A stretch of DNA of 64,000 nt. Origin: Antedon mediterranea. Its lineage: Eukaryota; Echinodermata; Crinoidea; Comatulida; Antedonidae. The DNA is taken from contig NC_092671.1 in the NCBI RefSeq assembly GCF_964355755.1, positions 20,860,001 to 20,924,000 of the forward strand. The letters run 5' to 3'. Positions 32,468-45,019 of this stretch are shown here, piece by piece (position 1 is the first letter of the stretch; each line of letters opens with the position of its first letter). Under the pieces are notes generated by a model. It made no database searches. It was not told the origin of the DNA and saw only the letters and a list, made by a program, of their open reading frames with translations. Both the position numbers and the translations under genes were made by a program.

Positions 32468-33568
32468 AGGTCGTGCCCACAGATGGTTCTCGAATACATA
32501 GTTATTTCAGCGTTAAAAAATTGGCAACTTCAAATGTACATGCAGGACAATAATACATGTTGTTTACAGGAACGAATAAATTAACACGGTGATTTATGTA
32601 CTCAACTAAAATTAGCACCCTGGGAATTACTTCCGAAAGAGAAACTTGTCAATTGTTTTGAAACAAACTGAATTTGTGTTTTTGTGAGGGTTGAGGGATG
32701 GGGAAGAGGATGGGTGCAAAGACGTACAATTTTTAAATATATTCTTTATCCATTTAGTAACGAAATATTGATTGTTTTCATGTTTTACAAATAATATACC
32801 ACTAAACCATGGAGGTATTTATACCTCCATGACTAAACACAGTAAAACATTGCTATTTAATACTTTGTTGAAACTGTCACCGTATAGTCGATTGAAATAG
32901 TACAGTACATGTAACGATACATCACTAATACAACGTTTATATTTTTTTGTACAGTAATTTTACATTATTAATTAATTAAACGTTCAGAAGGAACTGTCAG
33001 TAATAAAGTAAACAACTCTATTCGGGGAAAATCGTAAATTCGCTTTGATCGTCAATAAATAATTATCTAACTTAGAGCCAATTCATACTTAAGTTGGTTC
33101 CTAACCACCAAAGTTGTTCTGCGTTTAGGGCATGTGATCCTTTGTACTGTACGCCTGTCCTCTACTGGCTTTACAACGCTACTCATGCCAGTGAGAAGAG
33201 GGTGAGGGGAGGGTGGTGGTGTGGGTGGTGGTTTAACTGCAATAATAAAGATGACTGTACATAATAGACGGCGACTGGAAAGGCTAGCTCATTATCCGTT
33301 TAAAAAAATACCTATAACCAACCTCTGCAGCACAGATTGGATAAAATGGATCGAATTTCTGTTGTGACTGTACAGTACTTGTCTTTACGACGCCTGAGGG
33401 AATAGACACTTGTGGAACAGAGATTGGAATGTTCCATTTATCGCAGATCAAAACAGTTGTATAAATGTATATTAAATCTATCAAAATAGTATTTTTTAAA
33501 GAAAATCGGCCTGTCTTCAACATTATTATACTGTACTCGAGCTGTTCAACCGGTTTTCAGCTATTAAA
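32468..33568 (-). repeat. Right arm of imperfect inverted repeat
   Basis: Reverse-complement partner of 29054-29991: CACAGATGGTTCTCGAATAC at the inner edge, AGCACCCTGGGAATTACTTC, GTATTTTTTAAAGAAAATC and CTGTTCAACCGGTTTTCAGC at the outer edge. It contains an extra stretch (about 33060-33400, including a GGTGGTG-rich run) without a left-arm match. It ends 6 nt before the CTAG of the first Helentron-like unit. Confidence 0.65.
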
Positions 33569-33573
33569 AACAA

Positions 33574-35094
33574 CTAGAATTTAATTCGTCACTTTGACGA
33601 ATTATAGGTGATCATTTTTATCATTTTAATAAAATTAACATTTTTTAAACATGCATGTACGTTAACATACGATCGTTAAAAGTTGATGTACGCCATCCTA
33701 TGACATGATTGCTATACACTTATAGTGCTAAGTTCTACCTATGTGTCATACAATATGTACAGTATATACTGTATATATATACAGTGTAGCATAGGTGAAA
33801 TTACGGGACTCATATCGTGTTCTAATTTTTTGGTATGATGGAATTTTCAAAATAAACTCGAAGATGACAATTTCGAAAGATAATGAATTGAGCAAATAAA
33901 TATAAGGATTGGAAGAAAATTTGACACGTAGAAGCGCAATGCGCGGTCTTTGAAATTTGTATAACGTTGACTAAAGAAATTTAAAAACTACTTTTTAACT
34001 TCAACTGGCCATATGATAACATCACAACATCCGATAGGCTTAATTTTAATATGAATTCATATCTACATTTCATCAGCTTTCATAATAAGTTATAATCTTC
34101 AAGGTCACCTTTAATTCTGAAGAGCTATAAGATATTCAAATGTATGGTGTAGCTGAAATTACACGACCTAGGTTATTCAAGTTTTTACGCGTGATGACGT
34201 CATCAAAATAAAAATGTTGACAACTCATTAGAAGAATAATCAATTGAGCAAGCACATACTAAAAGTTGTGCGAAAATCGGGCTCAAATAACGGAGATGTG
34301 CTCTATTGAATGTGATAACCCACACAAAAAGATAAAAATTTCTAATTTTTAAATTCAAGTGGCCATTTGATGACGTCATACCATTTTGTACGTCTAATGT
34401 GTATATACATTTGTATCTACAACTTATTGGCTTCCATAATAAGTTAAAAAAATTGGGGGTCACCTGCCATTCTGAAGAGTTATATTCATTTTAAAAAGTC
34501 CTTATTTTTTACCATTTTTAGCACTTTTGTACAATTAGTGTGCGCATTTTGTCATTTTTAACGTGCTCGTATAGCGTTATTTTAAGTCGGAATGGACTCA
34601 AAATTGGTGAATGTACTAAGGATTGTGAGTAGAATGTGATTTATACATCAAATTTTATTTTTTACGCATTTTAAGAATCGTGCGCACAAAAACGAATTTT
34701 TGCGCAGTAATTTTTTGAAACGCGCAAATGGCCTAATTCATGCTCTAAATTGATCAAAACCTAATTTTGCGCGTTTTAAATTTTTAACGCGCGATTTCAC
34801 GTGCATGACCTTGAAACGCGCAACTTTTTATTTGCTAATATTTTTACCCTTGACCTGAAGTTTACCTGTAGTGAATTTCATTAAGATGTCATAATGAATT
34901 ACGGAGATATGATTGATAATGTGATTTCACAAAATGGCGTATAAATGACGTCACGGATGAGTGATCACGCTGGAAAGCTGATTAGGATTAAGTTATATTA
35001 TTTGAAAGATATTCTGAAATTTTGGTAATCATTGACATTAAACTTTTTGAGATAATTGTTACCCAAAATAGTGTACAGAAACAATAAAAAGAAA
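33574..35094 (-). mobile_element. Helentron-like unit L1 (GGTGATCATTT type 3' end)
   Basis: CTAG at 33574-33577, hairpin arms AATTCGTCA/TGACGAATT (33583-33603) and the box AGGTGATCATTT (33606-33617). The interior has the family blocks: GTATAC palindromes, GGTGAAATTACGGGAC, two TGACGTCA-containing 'GGCCAT-TGATGACGTCA' segments and a GCGCGC-rich stretch. The matching palindrome AGGTGATCATTT-loop-AAATGATCACCT is not at 35094 but at the far end of the array (44989-45018). Non-coding. Confidence 0.8.
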
Positions 35095-36644
35095 CTAGAC
35101 ATGAAACTCGTCACATTGACGAGTTAGTTATCCGCACCACGACAAACGCCACGTGCACGTCATAAGTTGGAATATTGCACACAGATAAAGATTATGGAAT
35201 TATGACAAGAACTGAAGAATATGATATGCTGTTAGTGCTGAATTCTGTCAATTTTGTGTCATATAGTATATACGGTACATGCAAACAGTATAATCTGTAT
35301 ACATATTACATACAGTGTAGAATAGGTGAAATTACGGGACCCGCCATTTATTCCAATTTTTAACATGGCGACGGTATCAAAATGAAACACTTAGATAACA
35401 ATTTCAGAAGGAAATAATCTCAGGAACAACATATTAATGTGTAGAAGAAATTTGAATACGTAAAATATAGATGCGCACCATTTTAAATGTGATGAACTAT
35501 TACGCAAAATATGAAAATACATCTTTTTTTATTCAACTGGCCATATGATGATGTCACAACATCCGATTGGCAAAATGTTTACATGAATTCGTATCTACAA
35601 TCCAATAGCTTCCAGAAAACGTTTTAATCGTGATTATCACATTTTATTCTGATGAGCTATAACAGATTAAAATTTACTGTAAAGATAAATATAAGTGACC
35701 CACACTATTTACATTTTTAGACATGATGACGTCATAAAAATTAAAAAAATTTTTACTCTTGCGTAAGATAGTTGATTGACCTAGAAAATTTCAAAATCTG
35801 GGTTAAAATGGAATACGGATAAGTGGAGAGGCGCTCTATTAAATGAGATGCGCTATGACGAAAGATACAAAAATCCTATATTTTATATTCGCGTGGCCAT
35901 ACGATGACGTCACAATGTCCTGTTTGCCATATCAATGCATGATTCCTTATCTACAACTTATCATCTTCCTGGATATGTAATTTAAACAAAGTTCATCTCG
36001 TAGTTTAGAATCTATGATTGTTTAAAAAAAGGTATAATTTTGACAAATTTTTGAACTTTTTCCTCAAAAACGCACATAAATTATCCAATTCGACGTGCCC
36101 GTATGACGTAATGTGAAGTCGAAATTGTTTCAAAGTTTGTAAAATTACTATAAAAGGCTTGAAAACATAAATCACGAGAGAAAAATTGTTTTCAACGCTA
36201 CGTTCGCACCGCGCGCGTAAAAAAAAGCGCGCGCGTGGGAATTTTTTACATGCTTAAAATGACATGAAACGCGTAGAAAGTTGATTATAAATTGATTTTT
36301 CGCAATTTGAAATTTTAAACGCGCGTGCGCGCGTAACTTCGTGTGAAACATGCCATTTTTTCCCCATAGTCAGTTAGCGCAAGATATAACTTAAACTTTT
36401 TTTCAGTTTCAATTTAAATAGTTATATGGTTTTCGATCTATGTTAAATACGCGAAATTCGGAAAAACGCGCGTAAGTCATGTTGCGCAACTCTGACGTCA
36501 TTCAAAAATAGGAGGTGCACAATTTCACATAAATGCCCACATGTTGACAAAGTTATGAAATGTTATGTTTACACGTTTTTGAGTTACGCGAGACACAAAA
36601 ATGACAGAAAGAAAGAAGAATACAGAAAAAAAAAAAAAAAAAAA
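35095..36644 (-). mobile_element. Helentron-like unit L2 (GTTATCCGC type)
   Basis: CTAG 35095-35098, hairpin arms AACTCGTC/GACGAGTT, box AGTTATCCGC 35126-35135, then CACGACAAACGCCACGTGCA. It ends in an A-rich tract directly before the next CTAG. Very similar to unit L6, including the shared GCACCACGAC and ATGACAAGAACTGAAG variants, so one probably arose by recent duplication of the other. Its interior carries several TGACGTCA motifs and the alternating purine-pyrimidine run GCGCGTGCGCGCGTAA. Confidence 0.85.
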
Positions 36645-38167
36645 CTAGACATGTAACTCGTCACTTTGACGAGTTTGGTTATCCGCCGCGCAAGTGGTGC
36701 AACATTAACATTAAGGGGATAGGTTGAGGACAAAAGGAAGTGTTCACATTGGCATTATGACCTGAACTGAAGAATATGATATGTTGTTATTGCTGAATTT
36801 TATTATTTAAATTCATATATAGTATACACAGTATAATCTGTATCCATATCACATACAGTGTAGAATAGGTGAAATTACGGGACCCGCTATTTATTGCAAT
36901 TTTTAACATGTTGACGGTTTTAAAATGAAACGCGAAGGTAGCAATTCCGAAAGAAATTATCTCAGCAACAACGTATTAGCGTGTAGGAGAAATTTGAATA
37001 CGTGAAATATTGATGCGCGCTCTTTTAAATGTAATGAATTATGACGCAAAAGATGAAAATACGACCTTTTTTATTTAACTGGCCATATGATGACGTCACA
37101 ACATCCGATTGGCAACATTTTTACATGATTTCGTATCTACAATCCAATAGCTTCCAGAAAAAGTTTTAATCGTGATTATCACATTTTATTTTTACGAGCT
37201 ATAACAGATTAAAATTTACTGTAAAGATGAAATTGATGCCACACGTGATTTAAATTTTTAGGCATGATGACGTCAAAAAAATTAAAATATTTTTAACTCA
37301 TGCGAAAGATAGTTGATTGACCTAGACAATATCAAAATCGGGGTGAAAATGGAAAACGGATAAGTGGAGATGCGCTCTATTCAATGTGATGAGCTATGAC
37401 GAAAGATACAAAAATCCTAAATTTTATATTCGCGTGGCCATACGATGACGTCACAATGTCCGGTTAGCCATATTAATACCTGATCTGATATCTACAACTC
37501 ATCTACTTCTAGAATATGTCATCCACAAAAATTTGACCGTCTAGTTTAGAAATTACGACTGTTTAAAAAAAGGCATATTTTAAACGAATTTTTTAACCTT
37601 TTCATAAAAAACGCGCGCAAATTGTCCAATTCGACGTGCTCGTATGACGTATCTTTAAGTCGAAATTGTTTAAAATTTGGTAAAATTACTAGAAAAGGCT
37701 GGAAAAACATAAATCACGCGAAAAAAATACGTTTTCAATGCTACGTGCACACCGCACACGTAAAAATGTGCGCACGCGTGGGAATTTTTGACATGCTTAA
37801 AACGACATGAAACGCGTAGAAAGTTGATTATAAATTAATTTTGCGCATTTTGAAATTTTATATGCGCGTGCGCGCGTAACTTTGTGTAAAACACGCAATT
37901 TTTTTTCAACAGAAAGTTAGCGCATGATATAAATTAAACTTTTTCAAAGTTTCAAGTTGAAATGTTATTTGGTTGTCGAGCTATGTTAAATACGACAAAA
38001 TCGTTAAATCGCGCGTAAGTCACGTTGCGCAATTGTAAACATCATGAAAAGCTTCGCTGCACATCTTCATGTGCATGACGATATGTTGAGAAAGTTACAA
38101 AATGTTATGTTTGCAAGTTTTCGAGAAAAGCGTTCCACAAAAATCATACAGAAAGAAAGAAGAGAAA
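36645..38167 (-). mobile_element. Helentron-like unit L3
   Basis: CTAG 36645-36648, hairpin AACTCGTC/GACGAGTT, box GTTATCCGC followed by GCGCAAGTGG instead of CACGACAAAC. Same interior order as L2. Ends GAAAGAAAGAAGAGAAA before the next CTAG. Small open frames in it (37622-37810, 38044-38274) recur in sister units as non-conserved frames and are not genes. Confidence 0.85.
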
Positions 38168-38296
38168 CTAGACATGTAACTCGTCACTTTGACGAGTTAG
38201 TTATCCGCACGACAAACGCCACGTGCACGTCATACGTTAGAATATTGCACAAAGAAAAAATTATGGCATTATGACCTGATCTGAAGAATATGATAT

Positions 38297-38828
38297 GTTG
38301 TTAGTGCTGAATTCTGTCAATTTTGTGTCATATAGTATATACATGCAAACAGTATAATCTGTATACATGTTACATACAGTGTAGAATAGGTGAAATTACG
38401 GGACCCGCCATTTATTCAAATTTGTAACATGGCGACGGTATCAAGATGAAACACTAAGGTAGCAATTTCGGAAGCAAATTATCTCAGCAACAACATATTA
38501 ACGTGTAGAAGAAATTTGAATACGTTTAATATTGATGCGCGCTCTTTTAAATATAATGAACTGTTGTTAGTGCTGAATTCTGTCAATTTTGTGTCATATA
38601 GTATATACATGCAAACAGTATAATCTGTATACATGTTACATACAGTGTAGAATAGGTGAAATTACGGGACCCGCCATTTATTCAAATTTGTAACATGGCG
38701 ACGGTATCAAGATGAAACACTAAGATAGCAATTTCGGAAGCAAATTATCTCAGCAACAACATATTAACGTGTAGAAGAAATTTGAATACGTTTAATATTG
38801 ATGCGCGCTCTTTTAAATATAATGAACT
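38297..38828 (+). repeat. 266-bp tandem duplication
   Basis: GTTGTTAGTGCTGAATTCTG starts at 38297 and 38563. In the parts compared by eye the copies differ at about one position (AAGGTAGC versus AAGATAGC), implying a very recent duplication. Confidence 0.9.
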
Positions 38829-39994
38829 ATGATGCAAAAGAAGAAAATACGACTTTTTTTATTTAACTTGCAATATGATGACGTCACAACATCTGATTGG
38901 CAAAATGTTCACATGATTTCATATCTACAATCCAAGAGCTTCCAAAAAATGTTTTAATCGTGATTATCACATTTTATTTTGATGGGCTATTACAGATTAA
39001 AATTTACTGTAAAGATGAAATTAATGACCCACGTAATTAAAATTTTTAGGCATGATGACGTCATAAAAATTAAAATATTTTTATCTCATGCGAAAGATAG
39101 TTGATTGACCTAGACAATATTAAAATCTCGGAAAAAAAGAAATACGTATAAGCGTGATGCGCTCCATTGAATGTGATGAGCAATAACGAAAGCCAAAAAA
39201 ATCCTATATTTTACATTCGTGTGGCCATATGATGACGTCACAACATCCGTGAGGTAAAAATTCTGCATGAATTCATATCTACAACATATCTGCTTACATA
39301 TTAAGTTAAAAAAATTAGGGGTAATCGTTGATCCTGAGAAGCTATAAAACATTCAAAATAGGCATAATTTTGACAACATTTTGTAACTTTTTCAACTAAA
39401 ACGCGCGCAAATGGGCTAAATCAACGTGTTCGTATGACGTAATTTTTATTTGAAATGATGTCAATCTTTTTGAAAATGACTAGTAAAGGCTGGAAAATCA
39501 CAATTCAAGAGAAAAAAACATGATTTTCATGCTCTATGCGCACCGTGCGCGTAATATTTTTCGCGCGCGCGGTAATTTTGTACATGCTTAAAATGACATG
39601 AAACGCGTAGAAAGTTGATTAGAAATTATTTTTGCGCATTTTGAAATTTTAAATGCGCGTGCGCGCGTAACTTTGTGTAAAACACGCAATTTTTTTCAAA
39701 CAGAAAGTTAGCGCATGATATAAATTAAACTTTCACAAAGTGTCAATTAAAAATCACTTTTAGTTTTTAATCTATGATCAATCATAAAAAACCATAAAAT
39801 CGCGCGTAAGTCACGTTGCGCAACTCTGACGTAATTCAAAAATAGGAGGTGCACAACTTCACGTAAATGCCCACATGTTGTCAAAGTTATAAAATGTTAT
39901 GTTTACACATTTTAGAGAAACGCTCTACACAAAAATAGCGAGAAAGAAAGAAGAATAATACAGAAAAAAATATTGATCCCATACAATAACAAGG

Positions 39995-40077
39995 AGTTAT
40001 CCGCCAAGTGCGGATAACTAAAAAAAGATGATGAAACAGGACAGTTACAAGTAGTTATCCGCTCAATGCGGATAACT
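39995..40077 (-). repeat. Two GTTATCCGC hairpins
   Basis: Each is AGTTATCCGC, a 5-nt loop, GCGGATAACT; starts at 39995 and 40053, 58 bp apart. They equal the 5' hairpin repeats at 55.7-56.0 kb in inverse orientation. Confidence 0.85.
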
Positions 40078-40079
40078 AA

Positions 40080-42516
40080 CTAGACATGAAACTCGTCACT
40101 TTGACGAGTTAGTTATCCGCACGACAAACGCCACGTGCACGTCATACGTTGGAATATTGCACACCGAAAAAGATTATGTCATTATGACCTGAACTGAAGA
40201 ATATGATGTGTTGTTAGTACTGAATGCTGTATATTTTCTGTCATAGAGTATACACAGTATAATCTGTATACATGTCACAAACAGTGTAAAATAGGTGAAA
40301 TTACGGGACCCGTATTTTATTTTAATTTTCAAAAGGAAACGCAAAGGTACAGTAGTAATTTCGGAAGAAAATTATCTCAGCAACAACATATTAACGTTTA
40401 GAAGAAATTTGAATACGTGAAATATTAATGCGCGCTTTTTTAAATGTAATGAACTATGACGCAAAAGATGAAAATATGACTTTGTTTATTTAACTGGCCA
40501 TATGATGACGTCACAACATCTGATTGGCGAAAAGTTCACATGATTTCGTATCTACAATCCCATAGCTTCCTGAAAACGTTTTAATCGTGATTATCACATT
40601 TTATTCTTACGAGCTATAACAGATTAAAATTTACTGTAAAGATGAAATTAATGACGCTGTTAATTAAAATTTTTAGGCATGGTGACGTCATAAAAATTAA
40701 AATATTTTTAACTCATGCGTAAGATAGTTGATTGACCTAGACAATATTAAAATCTCAGAGAAAAAGGAATACAGATAGGCGTGATGCGCTCCATTGAATA
40801 TGATGAGCAATAACGAAAGAGACTAAAATCCTATATTTTACATTCGTGTGGCCATACGATGACGTCACAATGTCTGGTTAGCCATATTGATTCATGATCC
40901 GATTTCTACAACTCATCAACTTCCAGAATATGTACCGTACTGACGCGGGTATAAGCCCACCCCCCTTGAACATGAAATCACGTCAAGTTTGGGGGGTGGG
41001 CTTATACCCGAGGATCCAAAAATGCAGATCGTCAAAAACAGCACATGTAAACTGTGTATTCCACCATGCGAGCGAGCGCCCTCACGTGTACGACGTTGCC
41101 TCTAAATACACGAGGTGTAGAGTGTCTGAAAATTAAGCTTATAGTTCGTGTAATTTATCGTAGAATATCTTATTTTAAACATCAATTGAACCAGAATTTA
41201 TCAAGCAGAAAAGCAAGTATACAATGTTCGTTACATAGAAATGTACCAAAGAAATTTAATAAGCTTGTTTATGGCAGCCGATACCAAATAGTGGTTTTCC
41301 GTTTTGGCGACTTGTAGCGTCGTGTGTGAAGCGATCATCGACCGCGATGGAGTGTAAACAAAACAGGACCGCTAGGCCTCATATGGCCTAGCGTATATTA
41401 GCCTAGCTTGGTTATGATCAAAGGTAGGTGTATTCGGTGTATGGACGTCGCCAAATACAAAATAATGTATTACGACACACACTGTAGATCTTCGAATTAA
41501 TGGGTGGGCTTATACCCGATTGCCTAATTTTTTATGAAAATTAGTCAAAAGTCGGGGGTGGGCTTATACCCGCGTCAGTACGGTAATTAAAAAAAAGTTC
41601 ACCTCGTTGTTTAGAATCTATGACTGTTTAAAAAAAGGCATAATTTTGACAAATTTTTGAACTTTTTCATCAAAAACGCACGTAAAGTACCCAATTCAAC
41701 GTGCCCGTATGACGTAATTGTAAGTCGAAATTGTTTTAAAATTGGTAAAATTACTATAAAAGGCTGGAAAAACATAATTCAATAAAAAAAAATACTTTTA
41801 GCGCTACGTGCGCACCACGCGCATAAAATTGTTCGCGCGCGTGGGAAATTTTGACATGGTCAAAATGTCATGATCAGCGTAGAAAGTTGATTAAAAATTA
41901 ATTTTGCGCATTTTGAATTTTAAATGCGCGTGCGCGCGTAACTTTGTGTAAAACACGCAATTTTTTTACACAGAAAGTTAGCGCATGATATAAATTAAAC
42001 TTTTGCTAAGTTTCAATTTAAATTGTTATATGGTTTTAAATCTATGTTAAATACGCGAAATTCATAAAATCGTGCGTAAGTCACGTTGCGCATTTCTGAC
42101 GTCATTCACAATATGAGGTGCACAACTTCACGTGAATGCCCATATTATGTTGACAAAGTTATGAAATGTTATGTTTACACGTTTTTGAGATACGCGAGAT
42201 ACAAAAATAGAGAAATGCGCGTGCGCGCGTAACGTCTTGTAAAACATGGCATTTTTAATCCACAAAAAGTTTGCCCTTGATATGACTTAAATTTTCACAA
42301 AGTGTCAAAACAAATTTATGCTTGGTTTTTAGTCTATGATCAATCATAAAAAATGATAAAATCGCACGTAAGTCACGTTGCGCAACTCTGACGTCATTCA
42401 CAACTTCACGTAAATGCCCATATGTTGACAAAGTTATGAAATGTTCTGTTTACAAGTTTTTGAGATACGTGAGACACAAAAATGAGGGAGAAAGAAATAA
42501 GAAAAAAAAAAAAAAA
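40080..42516 (-). mobile_element. Helentron-like unit L5, with MITE and 5' duplication
   Basis: CTAG 40080-40083 and box AGTTATCCGC. It is interrupted by a 649-bp MITE (40935-41583). From about 42215 to 42500 a second version of the 5' region (GCGCGTGCGCGCGTAAC, GTAAGTCACGTTGCGCAACT, AACTTCACGTAAATGCCCA) follows the first at 41920-42200, a partial internal duplication of roughly 290 bp. Confidence 0.8.
40935..41583. mobile_element. 649-bp TA-flanked MITE (Tc1/mariner-pogo-like)
   Basis: Left end CCGTACTGACGCGGGTATAA continuing into GCCCACCCCCC, right end its inverse, flanked by TA (40933-40934 and 41584-41585). Sister units lack it (GAATATGTAATTTAAA-type site). The motif GGGTATAAGCCCACC occurs four times, twice subterminal, probably as binding sites for a transposase encoded elsewhere. 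The open frames at 40894-41136 and 41054-41317 are not recognised. Confidence 0.8.
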
Positions 42517-44915
42517 CTAGACATGAAACTCGTCACATTGACGAGTTAGTTATCCGCACCACGACAAACGCCACGTGCACGTCATACGTTGGAATATTGC
42601 ACTCAGATAAAGATTATGGCATTATGACAAGAACTGAAGAATATGATATGCTGTTAGTGCTGAATTCTGTCAATTTTGGATCATATAGTATACATGCAAA
42701 CAGTATAATCTGTATACATATTACATACAGTGTAGAATAGGTGAAATTACGGGACCCGCCATTTATTCCAATTTTTAACATGGCGACGGTATCAAAATGA
42801 AACACTTAGATAGCAATTTCCGAAGGAAATTATCTCAGGAACAACATATTAACCTGTAGAAGAAATTTGAATACGTAAAATATAGATGCGCACCCTTTTA
42901 AATGTGATGAACTATTACGCAACATATGAAAATACGTCTTTTTTTATTCAACTGGCCATATGACGACGTCACAACATCCGATTGGCAAAATGTTTACATG
43001 AATTCGTATCTACAATCCAATAGCTTCCAGAAAACGTTTTAATCGTGATTATCACATTTTATTCTGATGAGCTATAACAGATTAAAATTTACTGTAAAGA
43101 TAAATATAAATGACCCACGTTATTTACATTTTTAGACATGATGACGTCATAAAAATTAAAAAAATTTTTACTCTTGCGTAAGATAGTTGATTGACCTAGA
43201 AAATTTCAAAATCTGGGTTAAAATGGAATACGGATAAGTGGAGAGGCGCTCTATTAAATGAGATGCGCTATGACGAAAGATACAAAAATCCTATATTTTA
43301 TATTCGCGTGGCCATACGATGACGTCACAATGTCCGGTTTGCCATATCAATGCATGATTCCTTATCTACAACTTATCATCTTCCTGGATATGTAATTTAA
43401 ACAAAGTTCACCTCGTAGTTTAGAATCTATGATTGTTTAAAAAAAGGTATAATTTTGACAAATTTTTGAACTTTTTCCTCAAAAACGCACATAAATTATC
43501 CAATTCGACGTGCCCGTATGACGTAATTTGAAGTCGAAATTGTTTAAAAGTTGGTAAAATTACTCTAAAAGGCTTGAAAACATAAATCACGAGAGAAAAA
43601 TTGTTTTCAACGCTACGTTCGCACCGTGGGAATTTTTTACATGCTTAAAATGACATGAAACGCGTAGAATGTTGATTAGAAATTAATTTTTGGCAATTTG
43701 AAATTTTAAACGCGCGTGCGCGCGTAACTTCGTGTAAAACATGCAGTTTTTTCCCCATAGTCAGTTAGCGCAAGATATACCGTATATTTCGGTGTATAAG
43801 TCGCACTTTTGACACGCAAATTTGACCTCTAAATTAAGGGTGCGTCTTATACACCGAACATAAATGCCTCACCACACAGATTGTACATAGGCCTAGCTAG
43901 GCTATCGTCACCTCGTTTGCTAGGCCTGAGTAGGCTAGGCCTAGCTACAGTAACTAACTAACGTAACGGCAACCTGCTTCTGCCTAGGCCTAGTTTTCAA
44001 GTCATTTTAGCATGATGTTATACTAAATATGATGAAAAGATTTGTTCATTATGGCGCTCCGATAAAATTTCATTTGTAAACGTTTACGTCGTACGATTGG
44101 AATAGTATTTATTTATTACAGTAGTTATACGCACGATCGCCGTACCCCAAGCGCAAGCCCTTCTTTTGGTGGCACATGGTGTACGGTATTCGACTAGTAT
44201 ATTCTCCAGGTGATTATAGCATGGACCTAGCGTACACACTTCTCGGATACATAGATACTAATCGAATACGATTGTCCGTGAAAACGTGCGTCCTCTCGAA
44301 ATGATCGAGCGAGGCTAGCCCACACACGTGCGTGTTACTACACACACGGTCATGCACTCAACGTTGCGGCGAAACTCATGAATAACAAGTTAGAAAGAAC
44401 TTGTTGAGGCTGGGCGCGGCCGAGCCTAGGTAAGAAAAAACCTAAATAAAGGACGCCGTTGTAGATATAACAAAATATATTATTACAATAATATTGATTA
44501 CAATTTAAAAAAACATTGTTTTGATGAAATATAAGGTGCGTCTTATACATCGACGATATGAAAAATACCGATATTTTACTCTCAGTTGGGGGTGCGTCTT
44601 ATACACAGGTGCGACTTATACACCGAAATATACGGTAACTTAAACTTTTTTTTCAGTTTCAATTTAAATTGTTATATGGTTTTCGATCTATGTTAAATAC
44701 GCGAAATTCGGAAAAACGCGCGTAAGTCATGTTGCGCAACTCTGACGTCATTCAAAAATAGGAGGTGCACAATTTCACGTAAATGCCCACATGTTGACAA
44801 AGTTATGAAATGTTATGTTTACACGTTTTTGAGTTACGCGAGACACAAAAATGACAGAAAGAAAGAAGAATACAGAAAAAAAAAAAAAAAAAGATGATGA
44901 AACAGGACAGTTACA
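42517..44915 (-). mobile_element. Helentron-like unit L6, with MITE
   Basis: CTAG 42517-42520, hairpin and box as in L2, to which it is nearly identical over long stretches. A second TA-flanked MITE (43780-44635) interrupts it. After it the unit resumes AACTTAAACTTTTTTTTCAG and runs to an A-rich tract at about 44890. Confidence 0.85.
43780..44635. mobile_element. 856-bp TA-flanked MITE (pogo-like)
   Basis: Left end CCGTATATTTCGGTGTATAA then GTCGCAC; right end the exact inverse. TA flanks at 43778-43779 and 44636-44637. The uninterrupted site AAGATATAACTTAAAC is seen in unit L2 near 36391. The GTGCGTCTTATACACCGA motif recurs inside both ends. It resembles TA-inserting pogo/Tc1-type MITEs with CCGTA ends. 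No transposase. Confidence 0.85.
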
Positions 44916-44918
44916 AGG

Positions 44919-45018
44919 AGTTATCCGCTCAATGCGGATAACTAAAAAAAAAAGAAAAATAATAATAAAGATTTCATACAATAACAATAGGTGATCATTT
45001 TATTCTAAATGATCACCT
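44919..45018 (-). repeat. 5' boundary of left array: hairpin and palindrome
   Basis: AGTTATCCGC-TCAAT-GCGGATAACT at 44919-44943 is followed by AGGTGATCATTT-TATTCT-AAATGATCACCT at 44989-45018. The whole block is the reverse complement of 55667-55750 and marks the inner border of the left array. Confidence 0.85.
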
Positions 45019-45019
45019 A

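Larger units (their letters stand above)
38168..40079 (-). mobile_element. Helentron-like unit L4 with hairpins at its 5' end
   Basis: CTAG 38168-38171. It contains an almost exact 266-bp tandem duplication (38297-38562 and 38563-38828). At the right (5') end lie two hairpins AGTTATCCGC-loop-GCGGATAACT at 39995-40019 and 40053-40077, whose half-site equals the 3' subterminal box. Separated by GATGATGAAACAGGACAG-type text, they abut the CTAG of unit L5. Confidence 0.85.

Noticed and set aside
32032-32469. 145-codon open frame as a gene
   Set aside because: No recognisable domain, a hydrophobic tail encoded by TTGGTTTG low-complexity DNA, and an equally long frame on the opposite strand.
37622-38274. 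Open frames in the Helentron-like units as an encoded Rep or helicase
   Set aside because: Frames are short, not conserved between sister units and lack rolling-circle or helicase motifs. The units are non-autonomous.
41054-41317. 87-codon frame as a transposase in the 649-bp MITE
   Set aside because: Too short, with no DDE or helix-turn-helix pattern visible.
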